The notes under the pieces: generated by a model | Seen by the model: only the letters and a program-made list of their open reading frames with translations | What the model was told of the DNA's origin: nothing | Databases searched by the model: none | Translations under genes and position numbers: made by a program | Source of the DNA: Halobacteriales archaeon QS_1_68_17 | GTDB lineage: Archaea > Halobacteriota > Halobacteria > Halobacteriales > Haloarculaceae | Direction: 5' to 3' | DNA: 64,000 bases | NCBI GenBank assembly: GCA_003021105.1 | Contig: PXRG01000005.1 | Location: 1-64,000 of the forward strand | Shown: positions 33,940 to 42,457 of the stretch, piece by piece | How the letters are laid out: each line of letters opens with the position of its first letter | How positions within the stretch are numbered: the first letter of the stretch is position 1

Positions 33940-35424
33940 ATGTTCGACCGGTTCCGCGCGCGGTTGCGCGACGTCCTGGCGCGGCTCCGGCGGATCGAAC
34001 GGCGGGAACTCCGGGAGTTCCGCCGGTGGATCGAGGCGACGAACAACCTGATCCACCTGTCGGTGCTGGTGTTCGTGCCGCTGTTGATCGCGGTCGTCAC
34101 GGCGCTGTCGAACGTGGTCCCGCAGCTGTCGTATCTGCTGTTCCCGCCGCTGGCCGCGGGGACGTACATGCTGTTTGCGGATCCCGAAGGGGAGTACGCC
34201 TCGCCGGTCAGGTTCGTCGGCGGGCTGACGGCCGGCGCGTTCTGTGGTTGGGCGGCGCTGACGCTGGCACCCCAGGGCGTGCTGTTCAACGGCGGTGCGG
34301 GCGGCGGTGCGGGCGGCGGCGCGGTCGGCAGCGTCTCGCCGGTCGGGGCGGCGCTGGCGGTGTTCCTGACCGGTGCGGCGACCTGGGCGCTGGACATCGA
34401 GGAGCCGGCCGCGTACTCGACGGCGCTGCTGGCGCTGGTGACCCGCACGACCAGCATCGAGTACGTCGTCAGCATCGCCCTCTCCAGTCTGCTCGTCGCG
34501 GGGGCGTTTCTCCTCTGGCGCGAGCAGTTCTACGAGCGCCGGGCGCGCATCCTCTACGAGTCCGTCAAGGGCGACGACCACGTCCTGGTGCCGATGCGCG
34601 GGGAGCGCCCGGAGCCGACCGCGATGCTGGGCGCGCGGCTGGCGGCCGCCCACGACGCGGGCAAGGTGATCCTCCTCGACCTCGTCTCCTCCCGGGCGGC
34701 CGCGGCGGCCGAGCGCGCCCACCTCGGGGACGACAGCCTCCACCACCCGCGGGCACCGGCCGACGGGCCGCCCCCGACCGCCGGCCGGGAGGACGACCCG
34801 GTCGCCAGGCAGGCGACCGAACTCGAACAGCGGGCCGGCCGGATCGAGACCCGGATCGGCGTCCCCTGCGAGGTGGTCGTCGCCGTCGACGGGGGCAACC
34901 CCGCGACGACGACACTCCGGGCCGCCAGGGAGGCCAACTGCGATCTGATCGCGGCCCCGTACGAGGAGTACTACGGCGGCCTCTCGACGTACGTCAGGAG
35001 GCTGTTCCGGGGCGACGTCGACGTGGTCGTCCACCGGTCGGTCGCGGGCCGGACCCGCTGGCGGTCGGTGATGGTCCCGATCCGGCGGGCCGGCGACGTG
35101 GCCCACGAGATGGTCGACTTCGCCGTCCGCCTGGCCGGACAGACGGGCCACGTCAGCGTCAGCCACTGCATCGACAGCGAGCAGCACCGCCGGCCCGCCG
35201 AGGGGATGCTCGCCGACGTCGTGGAGGCGTTCTCCGGGCCGATCGAGACCCGCGTCGCCCGCGCCGACCTCCTCGAATTTCTCGCCGACACGGCCCCGGC
35301 GTACGACCTGCTGATCGTGGGCGCGAGCCGGGACCGCAGTACCGCCTCGCGGCTGGTCTCGCCGCCGACGTTCGAGCGCCTCCAGGACGTCGAGACGGAC
35401 GTGCTCGTGGTCGACCGGAACTAG
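33940..35424 (+). CDS. HPP-type membrane protein fused to two universal-stress (UspA) domains
   Basis: The 494-residue protein begins with a helical region and four or five membrane helices (about 40-205), with the 'YLLFPPLAAGTYMLFADPEG' segment typical of HPP-family proteins. Two UspA-like domains follow (about 215-365 and 365-494), ending with 'LLIVGASRDRSTASRLV' and 'VETDVLVVDRN'. A Gly/Ala-rich loop lies near 110-120. Usp domains bind ATP or AMP, so the protein may sense nucleotide or stress state and act on transport. Substrate unknown. Confidence 0.85.
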   Translation: MFDRFRARLRDVLARLRRIERRELREFRRWIEATNNLIHLSVLVFVPLLIAVVTALSNVVPQLSYLLFPPLAAGTYMLFADPEGEYASPVRFVGGLTAGAFCGWAALTLAPQGVLFNGGAGGGAGGGAVGSVSPVGAALAVFLTGAATWALDIEEPAAYSTALLALVTRTTSIEYVVSIALSSLLVAGAFLLWREQFYERRARILYESVKGDDHVLVPMRGERPEPTAMLGARLAAAHDAGKVILLDLVSSRAAAAAERAHLGDDSLHHPRAPADGPPPTAGREDDPVARQATELEQRAGRIETRIGVPCEVVVAVDGGNPATTTLRAAREANCDLIAAPYEEYYGGLSTYVRRLFRGDVDVVVHRSVAGRTRWRSVMVPIRRAGDVAHEMVDFAVRLAGQTGHVSVSHCIDSEQHRRPAEGMLADVVEAFSGPIETRVARADLLEFLADTAPAYDLLIVGASRDRSTASRLVSPPTFERLQDVETDVLVVDRN

Positions 35425-35429
35425 GGCCG

Positions 35430-35557
35430 TCGACCGGTATCCCGCCGGCGGGGAGACGCTCTACGTGGTCCGCGCCCCCGAGACGCTCCGGAAACTCGCC
35501 GCGAACGGCGGCGAACTCCGGGACGCCCCCGTCGCGTCCCCGAACACAGACGACTAG
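35430..35557 (+). pseudogene. Coding-like remnant, C-terminal part of an unknown protein
   Basis: Between the HPP/Usp gene and SAMP1 one frame reads 'RYPAGGETLYVVRAPETLRK' and continues to 'PVASPNTDD' and a stop at 35557. Codon use is that of a real haloarchaeal gene (almost every third base G or C, balanced residues), but there is no start codon. It may be the end of a gene whose front was deleted. Not identified. Confidence 0.3.
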
Positions 35558-35601
35558 CGCCCGGAAGCCTCTTTGGGCCGGCCCGCCGTGGCTCTGACAC
35601 G

Positions 35602-35880
35602 ATGCGCTGGAAACTCTTCGCCAATCTCGCGGAGGCGGCCGGGGCCCGGGAGGTCGAGGTGTCCGTCGATCCCGGTGGGACGGTCGGCGACGCGCTCGAC
35701 GCGCTGCTGGACGAGCACCCCGACCTCGAACCGCTGGTGCTCGACGACGACGGCGACCTCCGGGACCACATCCGCCTGCTCCACAACGGCGAGAACCCCT
35801 TTACTGCCGCCAGCGGGTACGACACGTCCCTCGACGCCGGCGACGAACTCGCGCTGTTCCCGCCGGTCAGCGGCGGCTAG
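35602..35880 (+). CDS. samp1: SAMP1 ubiquitin-like small archaeal modifier / MoaD-like protein
   Basis: This 92-residue beta-grasp protein ends in 'LALFPPVSGG', the di-glycine tail needed for activation by the E1-like UbaA. SAMP1 is attached to lysines of target proteins and also serves as the sulfur carrier MoaD for molybdopterin synthesis. The N-terminus 'MRWKLFANLAEAAGAREVEV' fits Haloferax SAMP1 closely by eye. It overlaps by 4 bp the stop of the convergent cupin gene. Confidence 0.93.
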   Translation: MRWKLFANLAEAAGAREVEVSVDPGGTVGDALDALLDEHPDLEPLVLDDDGDLRDHIRLLHNGENPFTAASGYDTSLDAGDELALFPPVSGG

Positions 35881-36299
35881 CTCTCCCCGGGGAGGACCCC
35901 GTCGTCCTTGACGTTCGGCGCGCCGACGACCAGCAGCGTCGCGGGTTCGCGCGCGGTCACCTGCCGCCACGACTCCGGCGGGACGACCAGGAAGTCACCG
36001 CGTGCGATTTCGAACGTCTCGGGCGTCCCGTCCGCCCCGTCTCCGTCCGGGTCGTGACCGGGGCCGTTTTTCGCGCCCTCGTCGCTCCCGACGGTCACCT
36101 CGAAGGTCCCGTCGAGGACGACGTACAGTTCCTCCTGTTCGCGCTGGCGGTGCCAGTTGTTCGACTCGCCGGCGTCGAACTGCCAGACGCTCTGGCGCAT
36201 CTTCCCGGGCCGGAGGTGGTACCCGACCGCCAGCAGCCCCGGTTCGATCCCCTCCACGTCGCGTTCCTCGACGTCGTCGAGGGTGACTCGGTCGTACAT
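35877..36299 (-). CDS. Cupin-domain protein
   Basis: This 140-residue protein has a cupin motif 'NNWHRQREQEELYVVLDGTF' with His, Glu and Gln positions, and a second motif 'ARGDFLVVPPESWRQV'. An acidic, glycine-rich insert (about 95-105) separates them. ATG 36299 gives a normal cupin N-terminus. It is convergent with samp1. Function not assigned. Confidence 0.82.
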   Translation of the reverse strand: MYDRVTLDDVEERDVEGIEPGLLAVGYHLRPGKMRQSVWQFDAGESNNWHRQREQEELYVVLDGTFEVTVGSDEGAKNGPGHDPDGDGADGTPETFEIARGDFLVVPPESWRQVTAREPATLLVVGAPNVKDDGVLPGES

Positions 36300-36387
36300 C
36301 CCTCCGGGATACGACGCCGGCCGGGAAAAGGGTCGGTGGGTGGCGTCCACCCGCATTCGGATCGGGTCGCACCCGGGTCAGGATGCG

Positions 36388-36555
36388 TCAGGGCGACACC
36401 TGGTCGCGCGCGTAGCCGGCGAGATAGCCGGTCGCGCCGCCGAAGCCGGCCCCGATGCCGGCACCGACCGGGCCGAGCGGTGCGCCCAGGAGGGCACCGA
36501 CGCTCGCCCCGGCAGTTGCGCCTCGTTTCGCGTGGTTCGAACACCTACAGGGCAT
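36388..36555 (-). CDS. 55-residue glycine-zipper small protein
   Basis: This gene is too short for the ORF track. ATG 36555 gives 'MPCRCSNHAKRGATAGASVG' and then GxxxG-spaced residues ('APLGPVGAGIGAGFGGATG') ending in 'YARDQVSP'. The Gly-rich middle would form a membrane hairpin of the glycine-zipper type, and the N-terminus has a CxC and a His. It is divergent from the Liv-type binding protein gene. Function unknown. Confidence 0.5.
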   Translation of the reverse strand: MPCRCSNHAKRGATAGASVGALLGAPLGPVGAGIGAGFGGATGYLAGYARDQVSP

Positions 36556-36611
36556 GGTGGCGGCTCTTCGGACCGGGCCACAAAGTAGCTGACGCCGAGC
36601 GCGATTCTGCT

Positions 36612-36620
36612 ACCTTTAAC
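36612..36620 (+). promoter_or_regulatory. TATA-like box of the Liv-type transporter operon
   Basis: 'acctttaac' lies about 25-33 bp upstream of ATG 36645, which supports that start and a leaderless operon mRNA. Confidence 0.45.
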
Positions 36621-36644
36621 TATTCTACCCCACAGTTGCATGCC

Positions 36645-38009
36645 ATGCAGGACCACGACGCGGTCGACGGGACGAACAGGCGTCGGATTCTCAAACGGAC
36701 GGCGCTACTCGGGACGGCCGGCATCGCGGGGCTGGCCGGCTGTACCGGTGGCGGTGGTGGTGGCGGTGACGGTGACGGCGGCGGCGACGGCGAGGGCGGT
36801 GACGGCAGTGACGGCGGCGATGGCGGCGGTGGCGACGGTGGCGACGGCGGGGGCACCACGGCCGGTGGCGGCGGCATCGACTCGATCACGGTCGGGGTGG
36901 CGACGTCGCTGTCGGGACCCTTCGCGGTCTTCGGGAACGCGGAGCTCAACGGCGCGAAACTGGCTGCCGAGGACCTGGAGTCGGAACTGGGCGTCAGCAT
37001 CGACATCGCCACCGGCGACACGGAGGTGAACCCGGCGACGGGGCTCGAACGGATGAAACGGCTCGTCACCCAGGACGGCATCGACGTGGCGATGGGCGGC
37101 GTCTCCTCGGCCGTTGCGATCAAGATGGGGACCTGGGCGTCCGACAACAGCGTTGCCTACTTCCCGACGGGGGCCCACTCGGACGCGATCACGGGCGGCC
37201 AGTGTGCCGAGTACATGTTCCGGCCGACGTGTTCGAACTCGATGCTGGCCAACACCATCGGCCAGGAGATGGCCGGCGCGGCCGACTCCTGGTACCTGCT
37301 GTACTCCGATTACACGTGGGGCCAGACCGCCCAGCAGGCCGTCACGAACATCCTGGAGGACAACGGGAAGTCGGTCGCCGGCAAGAGCGCGGTGCCGTTC
37401 CCGCACGACGATTACTCGCCGTACGTCAACGAGGCGAAGGCCTCCGACGCCGACGGCATCGGCGTACTGATCGCGGGGCTGGACATGCGGAAGGCGCTGA
37501 CCTCGATCATCAACAAGGGGGTCGACGACCGCACCCTGGCGATGCACCAGAACGAGGACGTCGTCTACTGGGGGCTCGACAAGGAGACCGCCAGCGTGCT
37601 GGACATCTCGGGGCAGGTCTGGGGGCCGGCCGCCCCCGGCGGCGACGAGTTCAAACAGCGGGTCGCGGACAGCTACGACACCGACCCGTACGTGCGCCAC
37701 TTCCTCGGGTACGTCTCGATGGACCAGGCGGTGCGGGCCGCCCACCGGGCCGGCGGAACGACCGCCGAGGACATCCGCGGCGAACTGGAGGGCCACGAGG
37801 TGACCTCGCCGGTCAAGGCGATGAAAGGCGGCGGGAAGATGTACTGGCGCGCCTGCGATCACCAGCTCGTCCAGCCGACGTTCAACGTCAAGGCCAGGCC
37901 GACGGGCCAGATGCAAGACCAGCCGTACAAGTCGTGGTTCACCGTCGAGAAGGAGTTCGCAGGCGACGACGTAGCCCGCGCCTGCGACGCCACCGGCTGC
38001 CAGCTATAG
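36645..38009 (+). CDS. Liv-type ABC transporter substrate-binding lipoprotein
   Basis: The 454-residue binding protein has a twin-arginine-like signal ('TNRRRILKRTALLGTAGIAG') and the lipobox 'LAGC', then a long Gly/Asp linker. The mature part has the periplasmic-binding fold of branched-chain amino acid or amide binding proteins ('VGVATSLSGPFAVFGNAELN', 'WYLLYSDYTWGQTAQQAV'). It opens an operon of five transporter genes. The ligand could be an amino acid, urea/amide or a carboxylate. Confidence 0.9.
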   Translation: MQDHDAVDGTNRRRILKRTALLGTAGIAGLAGCTGGGGGGGDGDGGGDGEGGDGSDGGDGGGGDGGDGGGTTAGGGGIDSITVGVATSLSGPFAVFGNAELNGAKLAAEDLESELGVSIDIATGDTEVNPATGLERMKRLVTQDGIDVAMGGVSSAVAIKMGTWASDNSVAYFPTGAHSDAITGGQCAEYMFRPTCSNSMLANTIGQEMAGAADSWYLLYSDYTWGQTAQQAVTNILEDNGKSVAGKSAVPFPHDDYSPYVNEAKASDADGIGVLIAGLDMRKALTSIINKGVDDRTLAMHQNEDVVYWGLDKETASVLDISGQVWGPAAPGGDEFKQRVADSYDTDPYVRHFLGYVSMDQAVRAAHRAGGTTAEDIRGELEGHEVTSPVKAMKGGGKMYWRACDHQLVQPTFNVKARPTGQMQDQPYKSWFTVEKEFAGDDVARACDATGCQL

Positions 38010-38012
38010 GGC

Positions 38013-39065
38013 ATGAGCACTGGTAGCTCCGGCGGGCAGTCCCCGCGTGCTCCCGCCCGGGTAGCCACCGCGCTGTCGGCGGCCTCGCCGGCCGAACGGG
38101 CCGCGGCCGTCCTGGCCGTCGCGTCGCTCGCGCTCGCGGCGGCCGTCCGGCCCGGGCTGTTCCTGGACCAGGCCATCGGCGGTCTCGTCTACGGGATGAT
38201 CCTCGTGATGGTGTCGCTCGGGCTGTCTTTGATCCTCGGGCTGATGGGCATCGTCAATTTCGCCCACGGCGCGCTGTTCATGCTCGGCGCGTACTTCTCG
38301 TACACCGTCGTCGCCATGCTCGGGCTGTCGTTCTGGGCGGCGCTCGTCGTCGCGCCCGTCGCGGTCGGTCTCGTGGGCGTCCTGCTGGAGGTGTCCGTAC
38401 TCCGGCGGCTCTACGCCGAGGAACCGATCATCGGTCTGCTGGCGACGTTCGGGCTGACGCTGATGATCGAGGAGAGCGTCCGCGCGGCCTGGGGGGCCGC
38501 CCCGCTGGCCTACGACGTGCCCGCGCCGCTGGCCACCTCGACCGACCTGGTCGTGACCCAGGTGGGCACCTTCCGGCTCTTTACCGTCGCGGTCTCGGCG
38601 GTTGCGGTCGTCGCGGTCTACCTGCTGATCACCCGGACCGACTTCGGGCTCACCGTCCGGGCCGGCGTCCAGGACGACGAGATGGCGGGCTTTCTCGGCG
38701 TGAACCTCCCCGTGCGGTTCACCGCGATGTTCTTCCTCGGGGCCGTGATCGCCGGCCTCGGGGGCGTCCTCCAGGCCGCCGAGTTCGGAATGGGCCCCGA
38801 GATGGACCGCACGTTCGTCATCCTGGCGTTCGTCGTCGTCGTGGTGGGCGGCGTCGGCAGCCTCTTCGGCAGCGTCGTCGCCGGCCTGCTCGTCGGGGAG
38901 GCGACCTTCCTCGCGTCGGTCGTCCTGGAGTCGCTGGCGACCGTGACCGGCGTCGCCGCGCTCGACGTCGAGGGCATCGGCGGCCTCGTCCCGTTTTTGG
39001 TGATGATCGCCGTCCTGCTGTGGCGGCCCCGCGGTCTCTTCGGGGAGGAAGGGTTCCTGGAATGA
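38013..39065 (+). CDS. Liv-type ABC permease (LivH-like)
   Basis: This 350-residue membrane protein has about eight helices. 'IVNFAHGALFMLGAYFSYTV' and 'AAEFGMGPEMDRTFVILAFV' are LivH-type segments, and a cytoplasmic loop with 'QDDEMAGFLGVN' contacts the ATPases. It begins 4 bp after the binding-protein stop and overlaps the next gene by ATGA. Confidence 0.92.
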   Translation: MSTGSSGGQSPRAPARVATALSAASPAERAAAVLAVASLALAAAVRPGLFLDQAIGGLVYGMILVMVSLGLSLILGLMGIVNFAHGALFMLGAYFSYTVVAMLGLSFWAALVVAPVAVGLVGVLLEVSVLRRLYAEEPIIGLLATFGLTLMIEESVRAAWGAAPLAYDVPAPLATSTDLVVTQVGTFRLFTVAVSAVAVVAVYLLITRTDFGLTVRAGVQDDEMAGFLGVNLPVRFTAMFFLGAVIAGLGGVLQAAEFGMGPEMDRTFVILAFVVVVVGGVGSLFGSVVAGLLVGEATFLASVVLESLATVTGVAALDVEGIGGLVPFLVMIAVLLWRPRGLFGEEGFLE

Positions 39066-40144
39066 CCGGCGACTCGTGGCTCGCCGGCGCGGTGTGGCGC
39101 TACCGGGTTCCGGTCGGTCTGGTCGCGGTGGTGCTGTTGTTGCGGCCGCTGGTGGCCCAGCCGTGGATGCTCGGCTACCGGCAGATCGCCACTACGCTTT
39201 TGATCTGGATGCTGTTCGTCGCCGCGTTCAACCTCCTGTTCGGGTTCACGGGCCTGCTCTCGTTCGGCCAGGCGATGTTTTTCGGCTTCGGGATGTACGG
39301 CGCGGCCATCGGCAGCGCGCGGTTCGGCCTGCCGTTTTTAGTCGGGGCGGCCGTCGGCGTCGCGTTCGCGGCCGCCTTCGGCTACGTCGTCGGCCGGCTG
39401 ATCGTCCGGAAGGGCGAGATCTACTTCGCCATGCTGACGCTGGCCATCTCGGAGGCCGTCTACTTCGTCGTCAACCGGAACCCCGGCGGGCTGACCGGCG
39501 GGTCGAACGGCATCACCGGCGACACCCTGCCAGCCTGGATCGAGACCTACCGCGGGCAGGCCCGGGTCGTCCTCGGGGCCGTCGGGTTCGACTGGTACTG
39601 GCTGGTCGCGGCGGTTTTCCTCGCGGCCATGCTCGGGCTCTGGCAGGTGGTCCGCTCGCCGGTCGGGCACACCTTCCTGGCGATCCGGGAGAACGAGGCC
39701 CTCGCGCGGGCGATGGGCGTCGACACCGAGCGCTACAAGGTCCTCTCCTTCGTCCTGAGCGCCGTCTTCGCGGCCGTCGCGGGCGTCCTGCTGGCGATCA
39801 ACAACCAGGGCGCGGCGATCGAGACGTTCAGCGTCTTCACCAGCGGCGACGCCGTGCTGATGGCGGTCCTGGGCGGGACCAACTACTTTTTCGGCCCGGT
39901 CGCCGGCGCGTTCACCTGGCTGTTCGCCGAGGACTACCTCACCGACTTCGCCGTGCTCGCCCTGCCGGTGGCGGAGTATCCGCTGGTGACGGTCGACCTC
40001 TCGGGGGTGCTCTCGTACTGGCGGTTCTTCCTCGGCCTCCTGTTCGTCGTCATCGTGCTCATCTCCCCCCGTGACGGCCTCTGGGGGTTCCTCCGCGGCC
40101 TCGCGGACCGCGCCTACGGACGCCTGCGGGGTGGTGGCCAGTGA
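39062..40144 (+). CDS. Liv-type ABC permease (LivM-like)
   Basis: This 360-residue membrane protein has the LivM pattern 'FNLLFGFTGLLSFGQAMFFG' and the loop 'AIRENEALARAMGVDTERYK'. It forms the channel with the LivH-like protein. Its ATG overlaps the previous stop (ATGA) and its stop overlaps the next GTG (GTGA), so translation is coupled. Confidence 0.92.
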   Translation: MTGDSWLAGAVWRYRVPVGLVAVVLLLRPLVAQPWMLGYRQIATTLLIWMLFVAAFNLLFGFTGLLSFGQAMFFGFGMYGAAIGSARFGLPFLVGAAVGVAFAAAFGYVVGRLIVRKGEIYFAMLTLAISEAVYFVVNRNPGGLTGGSNGITGDTLPAWIETYRGQARVVLGAVGFDWYWLVAAVFLAAMLGLWQVVRSPVGHTFLAIRENEALARAMGVDTERYKVLSFVLSAVFAAVAGVLLAINNQGAAIETFSVFTSGDAVLMAVLGGTNYFFGPVAGAFTWLFAEDYLTDFAVLALPVAEYPLVTVDLSGVLSYWRFFLGLLFVVIVLISPRDGLWGFLRGLADRAYGRLRGGGQ

Positions 40145-40977
40145 GCGACGCCCCCCGGCAGGACGGGCGGGACGACCGCCGGGAACCCGAGACTGTCGAG
40201 CCGGCCGGCGACCCGCGCGAGGCCGCGCTGGGGACCGTCGGCCTGACCCGCCGGTTCGGCGAGGTCGTCGCCGTCGACGACGTCTCGCTGGCGGTCCACG
40301 CGGGCGAACTGCGGGCGATCATCGGCCCGAACGGGGCCGGGAAGACGACGCTTTTCAACGCCGTCACCGGCGCGCTCGCGCCCAGCGCGGGCACCGTCTG
40401 GCTCGACGGCCGGGAGATCACCGACACGCCACAGCCCGAACGGCCCCACCTGGGACTGGCCCGCTCGTTCCAGTCGAACGAACTGTTCACCGACCGGAGC
40501 GTCGTCGAGAACGTCCGGATCGTCGTCCAGACCGCGCGCCAGGGGTCATTCGCGCTCGACCTGCTCCGGAACGCCGCCACCGTCGGGCGCGAGCGGGCGC
40601 TCGACCTGCTCGACCGGGTGGGCCTCGACGCCCAGCCCGACGCCGCCGCGAAGAATCTCCCTCACGGCGACCAGCGCCGCCTCGGCATCGCCATGGCGCT
40701 GGCGACGGACCCCGACGTGCTCTTGCTCGACGAACCGACCAGCGGGATGAGCCCCGGCGCGACCGCCGACACCGCCGACCTCATCCGGGAGACGGCGACC
40801 GACCTCGGCCTGACGGTCCTGCTGATCGAACACGACATGGACGTGGTGCTGTCGATCAGCGACCGGATATCCGTCCTCGACCGCGGCCGCGTGATCGCCA
40901 CCGGCGACCCCGACGAGATACGGGACGACCGGACCGTTCAGGACGCCTATCTCGGCGGCCTCAGGGAGGAACTATGA
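40141..40977 (+). CDS. Liv-type ABC ATPase (LivG-like)
   Basis: This 278-residue ATPase has a Walker A ('IIGPNGAGKTTLFN'), a signature that reads 'NLPHGDQRRLGIAMALATD' where LSGGQ is usual, and Walker B ('DVLLLDEPTSGMSPG'). The LSGGQ to LPHGD change is common in LivG-type subunits. The GTG start overlaps the permease stop. It ends by overlapping the ATG of the second ATPase gene. Confidence 0.92.
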   Translation: MSDAPRQDGRDDRREPETVEPAGDPREAALGTVGLTRRFGEVVAVDDVSLAVHAGELRAIIGPNGAGKTTLFNAVTGALAPSAGTVWLDGREITDTPQPERPHLGLARSFQSNELFTDRSVVENVRIVVQTARQGSFALDLLRNAATVGRERALDLLDRVGLDAQPDAAAKNLPHGDQRRLGIAMALATDPDVLLLDEPTSGMSPGATADTADLIRETATDLGLTVLLIEHDMDVVLSISDRISVLDRGRVIATGDPDEIRDDRTVQDAYLGGLREEL

Positions 40978-41867
40978 GCGGGAACCCCTCCGACACCGGG
41001 GCCGACGGTGGTACCGGAATCGACGCGGACACACCCGGGTCCGAAGCGGACAGTTCCGGGTCCGTCGACGCCGGCACAGCCACCAGCACCGGCACGGGTC
41101 CCGACCCCCACGCCGGCACCGGCAGTGATGCCGGCGACGCGGGCGGACCGACCGACGCGGACCCGTTGCTCGCCGTGTCGGACCTGGAGGCGGGTTACGA
41201 GACCGGCCAGGTGCTGTTCGGCGTGGACCTGGCGGTCGGGGACGGCGAACTCGTCTCGCTGCTCGGCCGGAACGGCGCGGGCAAAACCACGACCCTCCGG
41301 GCGATCATGGGGGCCGAGGAGCCGCGGGTCCTCGACGGGTCGGTCACGTTCGCCGGGGAGTCGCTGCTCGGTCGCCCGCCCCACGAGATCGCCAGGCGCG
41401 GGATCGGGTTCGTCCCGGAGGAGCGGCGGTGTTTCCCGCGGCTCTCGGTCGTCGAGAACGTCCGGCTGGCGATCAACCACGCTCGGGACCCGGCGGACCT
41501 GGAGACGGTGCTGTCGCTGTTCCCGGAACTGGACGACATGCGCGGGAAGGCGGCCCGGAACATGAGCGGCGGCGAACAGCAGATGCTGACGATGGCGCGT
41601 GCGCTGGCGGCGAACCCGCGCCTGCTCCTGCTCGACGAACCCTTCGAGGGGCTCGCGCCCTACATCGTCCGCCGGATCGAGGACATCATCGCCGAGATCA
41701 ACGACGACCGGGGGATCACGGTGCTGTTCGTCGAGCAGAACGTCGCCGCCGCGATGGCCATCGCCGACCGCCACTACGTCATCGACGAGGGCCGGATCGT
41801 CGCCGAAGTGACGACCCGGCGCCTCCGCGAGGACGAGGCCCTGCGCCAGCGCTACCTCGGCGTCTGA
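40974..41867 (+). CDS. Liv-type ABC ATPase (LivF-like) with a disordered N-terminal extension
   Basis: This 297-residue protein starts with about 60 residues of Gly/Ser/Thr/Asp-rich, probably disordered sequence ('SGNPSDTGADGGTGIDADTP'), which normal LivF lacks. The ATPase domain then follows: Walker A ('LLGRNGAGKTTTLRA'), signature 'NMSGGEQQMLTMARALAA' and Walker B ('LLLLDEPFEGLAPYIV'). ATG 40974 overlaps the previous stop. The extension could be an artefact if translation starts later, but no better start is obvious near 'LLAVSDLEAGYETGQ'. Confidence 0.9.
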   Translation: MSGNPSDTGADGGTGIDADTPGSEADSSGSVDAGTATSTGTGPDPHAGTGSDAGDAGGPTDADPLLAVSDLEAGYETGQVLFGVDLAVGDGELVSLLGRNGAGKTTTLRAIMGAEEPRVLDGSVTFAGESLLGRPPHEIARRGIGFVPEERRCFPRLSVVENVRLAINHARDPADLETVLSLFPELDDMRGKAARNMSGGEQQMLTMARALAANPRLLLLDEPFEGLAPYIVRRIEDIIAEINDDRGITVLFVEQNVAAAMAIADRHYVIDEGRIVAEVTTRRLREDEALRQRYLGV

Positions 41868-41950
41868 CGTCCCGGCTCGCGGCGGTCGCGGGCCTCCGGC
41901 GTTCCGCGCCGGGCGCAAAGCAAAAGCCCGGCGCGTCGTACAGTCGGGGC

Positions 41951-42457
41951 ATGAGCCAGACCACGGCGGCGTTCGCGGAGTCGCTCGGCCGGGTCGGAGC
42001 GACCCTCCACCGGACCGACGCGGCCGGCGTCCGGGCGGCGTTGCGGGAGGCGGTCGCGCCCCCGGCCGTCGGGAGCCGGGTCCCGATCGCGGACGTATCG
42101 CTCGACGACGCGGGGATCGAGACCGACCCGACCGTCCGACAGCTCCGCGAGGCGCGGACGGGCGTGACGCCCGCGGCCTTCGCGGTCGCGGAGTACGGGT
42201 CGCTGGCGATCCGGTCGCGGCCGGACGGCGACGAACCGGTGAGTCTCTACCCGGAGCGCCACGTCGCGGTCGTCGCCGCGAGCGACGTCCTCCCGGACAT
42301 GGACGCGGCCTTCGAGCGGCTGGCGGCGTCGTTCGGGCGGGGCGAGGACAGCGTCGTCTTCGCCACCGGGCCGAGCGCGACCGGCGACATGGGCGCACTG
42401 GTCGAGGGGGTCCACGGCCCCCGGGAGGTCCACGTCGTCGTGGTCGAGGACCGATGA
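41951..42457 (+). CDS. lutC: LUD-domain protein, LutC-like
   Basis: This 168-residue protein has the LUD (lactate utilisation) domain core: 'GVTPAAFAVAEYGSLAIRS', 'YPERHVAVVAASDVLPDMDA' and 'VVFATGPSATGDMGALVEGV'. LutC is one part of the LutABC complex that oxidises L-lactate to pyruvate. It starts 83 bp after the Liv operon on the same strand and overlaps the LutB gene by ATGA. Confidence 0.88.
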   Translation: MSQTTAAFAESLGRVGATLHRTDAAGVRAALREAVAPPAVGSRVPIADVSLDDAGIETDPTVRQLREARTGVTPAAFAVAEYGSLAIRSRPDGDEPVSLYPERHVAVVAASDVLPDMDAAFERLAASFGRGEDSVVFATGPSATGDMGALVEGVHGPREVHVVVVEDR

